Shown here piece by piece: positions 10,778 to 21,247 of a DNA stretch of 64,000 nucleotides. The stretch covers positions 1,367,966 through 1,431,965 of the forward strand of contig NC_020166.2 of assembly GCF_000224145.3 (NCBI RefSeq), written 5' to 3'. The notes below the pieces were generated by a model. That model saw only the letters and a list, made by a program, of their open reading frames with translations. It was not told the origin of the DNA and made no database searches. A program made the position numbers and the translations under genes. The number at the start of each line of letters is the position of its first letter. Position 1 is the stretch's first letter. The stretch comes from Ciona intestinalis. Lineage: Eukaryota > Chordata > Ascidiacea > Phlebobranchia > Cionidae.

Positions 10778-12865
10778 ATGAAGGTAATATACGCTGGCTT
10801 CAGTAAAACCGGCACCAAGACAATGACGTCCGTGTTTCATGAGTTTGGATACAAGACATATGATTGGCTTGAGAACTCGTGGTATCTTGGCAAAGATTGG
10901 AGGAGGATAATCAAAGAAGGAGGAACAGTGGAAGATTTTAGAAGAATGTACGAAGGTGTGGACGCTGTGGTTGATGCCCCCTGTTATAACTTTTGGGAGC
11001 AGATTTTGGAAGCTTATCCGGACACCAAGGTAAAGTTTTTCTTTGTAATGCATGGACAATTCAGACAAACCATTAGTGATCAGTTCTTGTTTAGCTTTTT
11101 GCCCAACAGAAATATATGACCACGGTGGCCAAAGCGTCTAATATATTTGCTGTTTTATCTTAGTCGTAGATACGGATATAGTTATGTTATGTATGTTATT
11201 GTAACATCAGTCTCAATAGCAAAATGTATGCACTAACGAATTAAAACATCCAAACCGAACTCCACATCTCCAAGCTGTATGTATGTTAACGTAACAACCG
11301 TCTATTTCCTATATAGATAATTATATCAATTCGTGAAGAAGAGGCTTGGTTGCGAGCTTTGTACAAGCAAATTGACTCAATGGAAAAAGATCCAATATAC
11401 GTAATGATGCTGTTGTTGTCTTATTCAGGCCGGAAGTATTTTCAGTACACCCAAGCTTGTAGTAAGTGTTAACTTTTTCCACGGGAATTTGTTGAATATT
11501 CGTGTTGTGTAAGATGGAACAGTTAGCACATAATGTCCCATTTTTCCAATTGGGATTTTAACAATTAACAATACTCATTTAGAGTTGTGAGGATACGGTT
11601 ATATGATTCTGTAAATAAACTTGTTTAATAGCAAACGAAACGATAAAATAGGGTGAAAATATTTTATAGCTGCTTTCTCAATAATGACAACTCTCTCAAT
11701 AATGTTGTAATTAGCATAAAGTGCATTGTCTTAAACAGGCCAGTTAAGGTAGCAGCACCAAGCTACGAACTGTACCTCTGGTTTAGAGACGAGCACTGTG
11801 ACTAAAGGCCTACGTTGAATTTTTTTATCTTTTAAACTTAATGCCAATCATTTTGAATACAGGTTTAGTTGCTATAGGCAACCCTCCCAGCAGTTGGCGT
11901 TGGTTTACAGTAAAGAACGGGATGAATTTTAAGAGATTGTATCGACTCCATAATAACTATGTGTTACAGGTAAAATATAACGAGTGTGGCAATGTATTCT
12001 GAACGTTTTTCGCTGGCCTACTTGTTTATATTTTTCATATACAGTAGGGTGGGGAATACAGGACACCTTTCACAAATAATATCAAAGTATTTTAATCGTG
12101 TTTGATCGTGTTTTACAGCGGTCTATGGAAGTCATAAGAATACGGTTTTATAATTCATCAAATGTTCATTGTATACTACCAAATGGGTCAAAAAACAGAT
12201 TGTAAAGGTGTCCCATCTTTCCCCCCCTTACTATATTTCCTGAACATCCTTCATTGTGGTACTTGTTCATATTTGTCGACTGCCAATCAACGGCTTAAGT
12301 AATGAAATTTAAAACGATTAAAATCGTCAACAATTCTTTTTTTCAGTCCAAATTTTGAAAGAAGTATTACAAAAATAAGTGTTAAAATTTGTAATTTTAA
12401 ACAAACGTTATTAAATCATTTTTAGGGCATAAATTTTGTGGATTAGGCTAAATAGTCCGCTTTTAAGGTTCGGAGCAATTTTAGTTGCTATATAACTATG
12501 CCATTTAACAAATAAGCAAGGGTTAGAAGCAAATTTGCAAGTATGCGTTAAATTTACGTTTAATATAGAAAGCACCAAAGAAGCAATTGTTGGTTTATAA
12601 TTTCAAAGACGGTTGGGGACCAATCTGTGAATTCCTGGGGGAAAAAGTTCCAGACAAACCATTTCCACATGCTAATATTGGAGCTTCGATAATGAGGGAA
12701 TACATGGAAAACCATCCAATTATGAAGCGAATGATGCGAGAAGCGATGTTTACTCTCGGAGTTCTTACTCTCATTGGGGCGTATGGTGGGTACAAGGTTT
12801 ACCAAAACCCAGCAAGTATAAGAGGTTGGATCAACGCAGCAATGACAAGGTTCAAGTTCTGGTGA
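10778..12865 (+). CDS. Sulfotransferase-like P-loop protein, paralogue 2
   Basis: Exons 10778-11029, 11317-11461, 11863-11969 and 12569-12865 have exactly the same lengths and phases as paralogue 1 (252, 145, 107, 297), again 266 residues. The P-loop is GFSKTGTKTM at residues 7-16, then FGYKTYDWLENSWYL and GVDAVVDAPCYNFWEQ. Exon 2 reads IIISIREEEAWLRALYKQ, a closer fit to the family than paralogue 1. Exon 3 differs strongly between the two genes. By contrast the second half of exon 4 is nearly identical in DNA to paralogue 1 and to the upstream pseudogene (see findings). A hydrophobic C-terminal segment is retained at residues 228-243. The substrate is unknown. Introns 2 and 3 contain inverted-repeat elements. 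Confidence 0.85.
11508..11690. mobile_element. Degenerate inverted-repeat element in intron 2 of paralogue 2
   Basis: Interior landmarks gttagcacataatgtccc and agagttgtgaggatacggtt are clear; both termini have decayed. Confidence 0.55.
12041..12236. mobile_element. Inverted-repeat element in intron 3 of paralogue 2
   Basis: Left end acagtagggtggggaataca, right end ccatctttccccccttacta, interior ggtctatggaagtcataaga and ctaccaaatgggtc. Confidence 0.75.
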
Positions 12866-13539
12866 CTATGACTTATTACGTGGGTTGTTATATATCAGTG
12901 GTACTTAAACTTTTATGTAAGCCTTACCTAATTAACATAAATGCTAATTAGATTTACCCCCAATTTGTAATATGACCCTCATTTATTAAAAAGCGAAAAC
13001 AACTAATTACATCAGTTAAACTTAATGCGACAGATGCGCTTGCTTTTTGGCAACGAGTTGTTCAAACCTAGAATAGTAAGCCACAATAACTACAAATGGC
13101 ACAATTTTTCTGTCCCGTTTACAGACGTGGATTTTGATTGCTAGCTCATTTACCCCCTAAATACGAGGAATTTACACCAGTTTAAAAAATGCTGTTATAC
13201 ATGGTAGGGTGGGAAAGATATGACACCTTATCATTCTATTTTCTTGTCACATTTGGTAGAAAAACAAAGAAAATTCTAATAATTATAAAACCGTATACTC
13301 ACAACTTCTATAGACCATTGTAAAAACATTGTTTAAATTTTAAAACATGATCAGGATATTTAGATATTCTGTGCTAAAGGTGTCTCATCTTTCCCACCCT
13401 ATTATATTCTTGAAGTTCATGGAATGTTTTGAATAAACACAACCACATCATATTTTGCTTGTTGTAATGTGAAATATTTATAAATGTGATTCACCAAAAA
13501 TAAATACATATAAATATTTAAAGTGTATTTGATTTCTCA
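12866..13539. other. Spacer with one inverted-repeat element
   Basis: AT-rich 3' flank of paralogue 2, without a gene. It contains the element at 13201-13408 and grades into the minisatellite. Confidence 0.55.
13201..13408. mobile_element. Inverted-repeat element
   Basis: Left end atggtagggtgggaaagata, right end tctttcccaccctattatat; the interior holds a short duplication of the 'attgt..aaaac' portion. Confidence 0.75.
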
Positions 13540-14038
13540 GAATACACAATTCAACCCATGTTTAGTTCATGTTTTACCCAAATTTGTATTCATGCTTTGT
13601 CTATTTTTTCTTATTTTATATCCGTATTTTGTCCAAATTTTTGTACAATATTTTTATCCATGTTTTGTCCAGATTTTTTCCCATGTAATGTCAAAAACTT
13701 GTCATTTTTTGTCTATGTTTTATAAATATATTTTGTTCAAATTTTTTCCATGTTTTGTTTGAATTTTTATTTTAATTACCATTTGCTTTTTTAATTATTA
13801 TTTTTTTTCAAACTTATGTCCATGTTTTGTGGAAATTTTTATCCATGTTTTGTTCGATTTTTGATTTATTTTAACATTTATTTTTCCATGGTTTGTCTAT
13901 TGTATGTCCAAACTTATGTCCATGTTTTGTCCAAATTTTGTTTAAGTTTTGTCAAACAATTTTCCATTTGTTATCCAAATTTTGTCAATATTTTTATCCA
14001 TGTTTTGTGGAAATTTTTATCAATGTTTTGTCGAAATT
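13540..14038 (+). repeat. Degenerate part of the 23-bp minisatellite
   Basis: Diverged units built on 'atgttttgtccaaattttt' and 'tttatccatgttttgtgg'; the repeats become more regular toward the gap. Same family as 19708-20672. Confidence 0.85.
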
Positions 14039-14088
14039 NNNNNNNNNNNNNNNNNNNNNNNNNNNNNNNNNNNNNNNNNNNNNNNNNN
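14039..14088. other. Assembly gap (50 N)
   Basis: Fifty N bases at the junction between the minisatellite and the misplaced TANC contig. Confidence 0.95.
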
Positions 14089-14504
14089 GCCTAAACCTTC
14101 TGTCTTATGAAAAAACTCAAATAGACGAATTTTAATAGCTTTGTTAAAGAGTAATAAGGAGCTTCTATATGAGTGAGGACCTACAGTGAGTTTTGAGACC
14201 AATCTAATAGTGAGCAATTCAGAAGCACTGGGTAAACCTCTTTTTTGGGTTGATTATATAGATATCACATTCTCTAACTAACCTTCATGTCTCCAATGGT
14301 AGCTGCTGCAACGACTGCTTGCTGTGCAGCAAAGTTACGATGTTGTTGTGAAGCGTACAGATCACATGTCAGTAACAGCTTGGCTACGTCAGTGTGGCCT
14401 CGCAAGATGGCGTGCAACAGCGCAGTTTGGCCGTTCTGGTCAACTTGGTTCAACTGTAAGAAGGAAAAGTTTAAAACACTTCTTGCTGCTACCTTTTTAC
14501 TTAC

Positions 14505-14660
14505 GTCAGCCATACATTAAAGATATGAAATCAAAAAGTAATCACCCACAAAGTTACATACATGCCAACTCATAGGCGAGCGCGCGTTGTATGAAACTAA
14601 ACACCCATGTTACAATACTTTCGTTACCCTGCCATGCGAGGGTAAATAATTTACATGCAT
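14505..14660 (+). repeat. Short interspersed element, 3' part
   Basis: Contains the tail signature gtcagccatacatt, atcacccacaaagtt, acacccatgttaca and ccctgccatgcgaggg. Its equivalent in the main TANC locus is at 31605-31775. Confidence 0.6.
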
Positions 14661-15184
14661 TCAACTCACCGCTGGTCTGTATCGTAGCAACAGATCTACC
14701 ACTTGGTGTCTCCCAGCAGCCGCAGCAAAGGTGAGAGCCGCCATCCCATTGGTGGCTGGTTGGTTGACGTCAGCGCCAAACATAAGAAGAAGAGTTGCAA
14801 GTTCAATGCAGCCTGTGATAATATAGTTATGTCACTATAATAATGTTTAGTGTTATAGTCATATTGATGATACGTGTTAAACCCTATATTAGGCCACAAC
14901 TTAATAGAATAAAAAGCTAATATACAGCAGATTAATAAGCATGACTACGTTTTCGCTACTGTTTCTATCAATTTTATCGACCTTAAAGAATTTAATTAAA
15001 AAAAATAAATTTTAAAGTAAAACGAACCTGTATGTGCAACAACAGATAGGGGTGTTGCGTTACTGAAGACTTCTGTTGGCGTGTTAGGGTTTGCACCAGA
15101 TCTTAGAAGAAGCTTGCTCACCTGGTGTATAATAAGCTCATGTTAGATTAGAACTAATATTTAAAACTTTACACTGGTTACTAT

Positions 15185-15460
15185 GGCTCAATGGTTATAG
15201 ATAGCATATGTGTTCTTGGACAAGAATAAGACACTTAGCAGACATAACTCCATGGAGTGGTCACTATAGATTGTAGCACCCTGGGTGTTGTGGTAATGGG
15301 CCAACTCTGACCTAAATTTGGAATTATGATGTGCCAAGCATTAGGACCTCACTCATATAGAACACAATGTTGTGCAAATGGGCCAACTCTGACTTTAATC
15401 TCAGGTCCCATTGCTACAGTACCTTACTCATGCAGAATATACACTGGTGTTATTACATCT
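15185..15460 (+). repeat. tRNA-like head plus dispersed 'gggccaactctgacctaaat' repeat
   Basis: Starts tatggctcaatggttataga (A-box-like) and continues into the 'gtggtaatgggccaactctg' block and 'aggacctcactcatatagaa'. It shows that the dispersed block can follow a tRNA-like head. The equivalent copy is at 32325-32600. Confidence 0.55.
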
Positions 15461-15639
15461 TTTGAGTTAAAAGTAAAACATTCACCTTCATATTTGGGAA
15501 GAATAGATTTCTCAATGACGATAGAGCTTCGGTGAGCTGCTGGCTACTGCGTGCCATAAAACTTGCGTTTTGCTCTGAGGAGCTCATACCTGCGTTTAAT
15601 GACTGTTAAAAATCACAACATAACACACCATACGTGTGT

Positions 15640-15835
15640 ATATATATATATATATATTTATACATATTCTCTCCTTGGTTTAACCAAACACATTTAAGTG
15701 TCTTGCACTAGGACGCATACACCAATAATGGATTAAGACTCGAATTTTATTTAACATTAAGACTCGAACCCACAAAACCTCTAGGTTAAGGCAAGCACGC
15801 TAACAACTGTGTCACAGCGCCTTTTAAAACAAAAG
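15640..15835 (-). repeat. tRNA-derived SINE head (minus strand) with TA microsatellite
   Basis: On the minus strand the sequence reads gcgctgtgacacagttgtta, then a B-box-like gggttcgagtc, then gcaagacacttaaatgtg. A (TA)n run lies at about 15638-15658. It is not a functional tRNA: there is no acceptor stem pairing and the spacing is irregular. Confidence 0.6.
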
Positions 15836-16766
15836 CTTTACGAAGTCTATAGAACACATATACCTGATTGCTTTGATTGGTTTTTGAACATCCCAGCTTT
15901 GAGCACGTGGTGTGCTAACTCGAGCGTGGCGTGTTTATGCAACCGTGTTGGGGGTTGAAGGGATAACACTGTGGCCAACAAAGCGTGACCGCGTTTGACA
16001 TCAACACGGAACTTGCTTGAAGATTGCACTGTGATGTCATGGTTATTAATTAAAGAAAAAACTTTTTCTATATTCGGCAATACAAACGGTGAAAACCTGT
16101 TCTATGTTTCTCTTAGGAAACGATAACATATGAAAAAGAGCATCGACAGTAAAGAGAATACTTGTTATGCTTTTTATGTTTGAAATTATGAACAGTAAAA
16201 ATTGCTGCCAGGAATATTACACTTTATTTCTATGTCAGAACGCAAATAATTGCCGGAGGTGCTTTCTACAAAACAAACTGACTTACATGTTCCTGTTTTT
16301 TGTACTTGGTGCGTTTGATCCAACAGCCATTCCCTGAAACACGAATGGAAAAATATTCTCCCACCTGAGGGAGCTAGAACCAACAGCTCGGACAACATGT
16401 CCATCTGTGATTTGAACTTCGCCCTCGGTAGTTGGTTGGGAGGCAAACCACTGCATATGGCCTGTGGAGAATTCGTATTAGCCTTGTATATTGAGAATGT
16501 TAAATATCAAACACTTTTTTAGTATTTTTTGGGCCAAGTACACGACTTGTCCGACTTGTTTTGTTTTGGTTAGCACTTAATAGTAAATGTATTTTTTTCC
16601 TTACCTGATAAATATGATCGTCTTTCAGGGGGTAAAGTGAAGCAAGAGCAACAGCGATGACATCACGCACATCATCGAATGATGTGTAACTCATGAAACG
16701 CAAGTTGCACATCAGGAGAAACACCTGGAGAACAGAGTTAATTAATTAAATATGACATAAATATGA

Positions 16767-17050
16767 CAAGCACTATGGCTCAGTGGTTGAACAAGAGGGT
16801 ACAGGTTCAAGGCTTCTCTCTGCTACCATTGTCGGCTTATGTGTTTTTTGAGAAAGACACTTAGCTGTTAATGCTCTACCCCAGTGGTGACTTATGGGTT
16901 TTGTTTAAATTGTCAGCCATACATTTAAAAATATTTAAACAGATCTAGAAAAACAATCACCCGCAAAGTTAAGTTACATATGTGGCAACTCATAAGCTGG
17001 CACAAAACACCTGTGTTATATTGACTGCTGTTGCCCTGCCACATCTATTC
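16767..17050 (+). repeat. tRNA-derived SINE, near full length
   Basis: Head ctatggctcagtggttgaac (A-box-like), B-box ggttcaaggct, body 'gagaaagacacttagctg' and 'ccccagtggtgacttatggg', tail 'gtcagccatac', 'atcacccgcaaag' and 'aacacctgtgttata'. The head-to-tail order makes this the best guide copy for the family; it resembles the composite SINE class described from Ciona. Confidence 0.7.
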
Positions 17051-17305
17051 ACACCAATACTGTTGATAGAAGTTTGTGTGATGTCATTTACCTCATGCAC
17101 ACTGACGGGGATGACTTTGAAACCAGAACTTTTAGGAACAATGGATCCTTTCTCTATGAGGTCAAGAGTAAGACGAAGAAAAAGGAAATTTCCTTTCGAA
17201 GTTTTAATCAGGTGTTGTCCAAGGTGCTTTTGCGTTACAGTAGGATCAGATTTTCCTAAAATGGGAAATTACGGTTAGTATGGTGACCTGGTTAACAAGA
17301 TAAAG

Positions 17306-17440
17306 TAAGCTGAGGTAAGATAGTCAATGTTTTCATTTTCTTTCCGCGTCCCACTTGGTAGAATTATACACCCGAATCCTTACGACTATTAATAGAAGGT
17401 ATTAATTGTTTAAGACACAATTGTAAAATATGGGTTATTG
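17306..17440. mobile_element. Degenerate inverted-repeat element
   Basis: Left end gctgaggtaagatag followed by cgtcccacttggtagaatta; the right end is lost. The main TANC locus has the same element with an internal deletion near 34340-34420. Confidence 0.5.
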
Positions 17441-19207
17441 TAATATCAATAAATAAGTTGTGTTGTCAATAATATAACCAACCTGATAACGTTAAGTTAG
17501 ACAATGCTTGTGAGCTTGAGATGCGATGGTTAATATATAGTTGAGAGTCTCGCACTATGTGTGCGGTATCACCATCCAGTGATACAAAACTAACGGAAAG
17601 GTTTTCGGCCAAATTTCGATCCTCAGTTCTTAGGGTCGCGACCACTTTTAAAAAGTCAGGGAAATCCTGTAGGTGGCGCTGTAGGAAGGTGAAGATGGAG
17701 AGTCCATAGTCGGGTCGATATAATTCGGCTTCATTGAGTGCGTCGATCGCTATTACGAGGTTCGAACGTGGAAGCTTGTTGGCTGTTAGAAATTTTTCGA
17801 ATTAGTTACGTTACTGTGGAATTGAGGTAAAGTACTGACAGGACTGTATATGTATATGGTTTAAACAACACAGCTGACCATGCTAAAGTCCCACAGCAAA
17901 GCATGCCAAGAGCTGTTCTATTACCTCTGGGCATATTGCCAAATATTAATAATAAAATTATGTGTAATGAAATTTCACTCTGTTTATGAAACGTTTTCTG
18001 ATACTTCTTAAAATCAATGAAAACCAGTTTACAAACCTTTGCGCAGTCGAACTAAAGGCTCAACAATTCCTTTGCTAAAAGCTTGGATTGGGTTTTGTAT
18101 GCAGCTTCTTATACTAAGTATGTTCTGTAAGTGTGGCTCGTTAAGTAGGAGCTCCCTGTATGATGTTAGTTGTGGAGCTTGGCTTAGTTGAGCTGCCACA
18201 CTATGTAGGAACTCAGGTACGTAACATGTTGAATTGTTCTCTGCCTGGCAAAAGTGGAAAGCAACAACCTAGAAAATAAATCAAATTTTAAGAAAAGGTA
18301 AAATACATTATCATACATGAACAATTAGTGATTTTAACAGTGTAAGAGGGTAGTCTAAATAAATAAACTTTATACTGTCTATAATGATTTCTACCTAGCT
18401 TTAATAGTAAATAATATCTATATTTACCAAATATATATTAAATGTTTTAATGTTATTTTATGTCAGTTTGGCAACTGACAAAGATTTAAGATAATGCTTT
18501 TTTACCAAAGCACTTCAATCATTTATTGATTAATATAATTAATTCAATACCAATAAGGTCCCCTTTTTGGGGGTAAATTTGTGTGACACCAAGAAATCTT
18601 TACCAAACCACTTCCATATGTACCTGTGATGCTAGTTTCCTACAATTATCTTCTGTCAGGGAAGATTGACTGCCAGCTCTACTGCTTGCTGTGCTACCGA
18701 ACGCTGGGCTGTTGGTACGGCTTGAATGGTTGGAACCAACAATAAGATGACTGTTGTTGGTGCCAGGGTGGTAGAACTGCCTGGAGTTAGATAGAGGACT
18801 TGAGCTTCGAACCATGGCGGCAGAATGGCTGAGACGTTGCATGGTATCTGTGGTACATGTATACCAGTAAGTTAAGTTTTGAAGGTTAGTTTTGAAGCGA
18901 GTTTAATTTTGAGAGTTAAATTAAAAATACCTTGCTGTTCACGGTATGAAACATATACTAGAGTCGCTAAGAATGCAAATCAAGCTCTTACCCATTGCCA
19001 ATTCCTAACCCATAATACTTTATATAGAGACCCAAGTATTTTAAAAACCTACCAGACTCAGATCGCAGTGTAGAGAATCCTTGTTTCTTGCTACCATGGT
19101 AACTAAACGATACCAAATGGTCAATAAGAGCAGTTTTCCCATGTCCTGCTGCACCTGTTATGATCTGTAATAAAGGTATCTCAATATTAGAACCGTGACA
19201 CTAATGA

Positions 19208-19707
19208 NNNNNNNNNNNNNNNNNNNNNNNNNNNNNNNNNNNNNNNNNNNNNNNNNNNNNNNNNNNNNNNNNNNNNNNNNNNNNNNNNNNNNNNNNNNNN
19301 NNNNNNNNNNNNNNNNNNNNNNNNNNNNNNNNNNNNNNNNNNNNNNNNNNNNNNNNNNNNNNNNNNNNNNNNNNNNNNNNNNNNNNNNNNNNNNNNNNNN
19401 NNNNNNNNNNNNNNNNNNNNNNNNNNNNNNNNNNNNNNNNNNNNNNNNNNNNNNNNNNNNNNNNNNNNNNNNNNNNNNNNNNNNNNNNNNNNNNNNNNNN
19501 NNNNNNNNNNNNNNNNNNNNNNNNNNNNNNNNNNNNNNNNNNNNNNNNNNNNNNNNNNNNNNNNNNNNNNNNNNNNNNNNNNNNNNNNNNNNNNNNNNNN
19601 NNNNNNNNNNNNNNNNNNNNNNNNNNNNNNNNNNNNNNNNNNNNNNNNNNNNNNNNNNNNNNNNNNNNNNNNNNNNNNNNNNNNNNNNNNNNNNNNNNNN
19701 NNNNNNN
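19208..19707. other. Assembly gap (500 N)
   Basis: Five hundred N bases, a conventional placeholder length, so the true gap size is unknown. Confidence 0.95.
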
Positions 19708-20672
19708 GTTCAAAAATTTTCCATTTGTTATCCAAATTTTGTCAATATTTTTATCCATGTTTTGTGGAAATTTTTATTCATGTTTTGTGGAAATTTTTAT
19801 CCATGTTTTGTCCAAATTTTGTAAATATTTTTTTTTTTAATTTTCCATTAGTTATCCAAATTTTGTCAAAAGTTTTATCCATGTTTTGTCAAAATTTTGT
19901 TAATGTTTTGTTCAAAAATTTTCCATTTGTTATCCAAATTTTGTCAATATTTTTATCCATGTTTTGTCTGATTTTTATCCATGTTTTGTCCAAATTTTTA
20001 TTCATGTTTTGTGGAAATTTTTATCCATGTTTTGTCCAAATTTTGTTAATGTTTTGTTCAAAAATTTTCCATTTGTTATCCAAATTTTTTCAATATTTTG
20101 AACCATGTTTTGTCTGATTTTTATCCATGTTTTGTCCAAATTTTTATTCATGTTTTGTGGAAATTTTTATCCATGTTTTGTCGAAATTTTGTTAATAGTT
20201 TGTTCAAAAAATTTCCATTTGTTATCCAAATTTTGTCAATATTTTTATTCATGTTTTGTGGAAATTTTTATCCATGTTTTGTCGAAATTTTTATCCATGT
20301 TTTGTCCAAATTTTGTCAATGTTTTTTCAAAAATTTTCTGTTAGTTATTTAAATTTTGTCAATATTTTTATCCATGTTTTGTCTGATTTTTATTCATGTT
20401 TCGTGGAAATTTTTATCCATGTTTTGTCGAAATTTTGTTAATGGTTTGTTCAAAAATTTTCCATTTGTTATCCAAATTTTGTCAATATTTTTATTCATGT
20501 TTTGTGGAAATTTTTATCCATGTTTTGTGGAAATTTTTATCCATGTTTTGTCGAAATTTGTATCCATGTTTTGTCCAAATTTTGTCAATGTTTTTTCAAA
20601 AATTTTCTGTTTGTTATTTAAATTTTGTCAATATTTTTATTCATGTTTTGTGGAAATTTTTATCCATCTCTT
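19708..20672 (+). repeat. 23-bp minisatellite with higher-order structure
   Basis: The basic unit is atgttttgtggaaattttta plus tcc (23 bases), with a gg/cc/cg alternation after 'atgttttgt'. A longer block beginning gttcaaaaattttccatttg recurs near 19708, 19917, 20058, 20205 and 20451, so units are organised in higher-order repeats of uneven length. Because 23 is not a multiple of 3 and the unit lacks stops, all three plus frames stay open and read as FIHVLWKFLSMFCGNFYPCF-type repeats. This is not protein-coding. Confidence 0.92.
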
Positions 20673-21247
20673 TCAACACTCTCTGGAAATAAGTCACTCG
20701 ACAAACTGGCTTAAACTAAAATGACGCTAAGATGCGGACGTTTGATAACTTTAGAATTTGAAATTGTCTCACAATCACAATGTCTAAGATCCTAAGAAAA
20801 CAAATTTGAATTTTGCATTTATTGGTTTAAAAATGATTGACACCATACACACATATTTTAAATAAACAAAAGTAGAAAACTTGCATAATTTTAAAATGAG
20901 TGTCTTAATTGTTAAATACGGTTTTTAAATATATATATAAACATCACTTTTAAGATACCAATTATAAACAGGAATATTTCAAAATTATTAATTGAGGCTA
21001 AAACAGGTTGAGGCAATATGTTTTCAGGTACTTTTAATAATCACTTTGAATGTCGTACACCTTATCTACAGCAAGACATACAATGGGGCCTGAGATTTTT
21101 GATGGAATTTGGTCATTACACGAATTCATATTCACTTATACTAAACACATTCTGTTTTGACAATTCTAAATATTCATCAACTTTACAGAAATGAAATGAT
21201 TAGATTAATTAACAGTCAATATCTTTGCATATCAAGTTCAACCTATA
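20673..21247. other. 3' flank of the NAT gene
   Basis: AT-rich, non-coding; probably includes the 3' untranslated region of the NAT gene on the minus strand. No repeat or ORF of note. Confidence 0.5.

Larger units (their letters stand above)
14089..19207 (-). other. Extra copy of TANC exons 13-24 (likely allelic contig)
   Basis: This 5.1-kb block is collinear with about 31165-36190, introns and intronic repeats included. It starts inside the intron after TANC exon 24 and ends just 5' of exon 13. The exon equivalents run from 14283-14453 (ankyrin exon, [20 protein letters not shown] with the next residue Thr instead of Ala) to 19053-19164 (P-loop exon, GAAGHGKT). The exons I checked keep open frames and splice sites. 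Differences are single bases plus intronic indels: about 45 bases near 17390-17440 are missing from the other copy, and about 55 bases near 32000 are missing here. It is bounded by N gaps and lies between two pieces of the same minisatellite. The pattern fits an alternative haplotype contig placed in a gap. It should not be counted as a gene. Confidence 0.8.

Noticed and set aside
14089..19207. A second, partial TANC gene
   Set aside because: No first or last exons, gaps on both sides and near-identity including introns; better explained as an alternative haplotype.
19187..19824. Long open frames across the 500-N gap
   Set aside because: Almost entirely N; an artefact of translating unknown bases.
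19725..20724. Overlapping open frames of 61-130 codons rich in F, C and W
   Set aside because: They translate the 23-bp minisatellite, which is stop-free in all three frames; no signal of selection or splicing.
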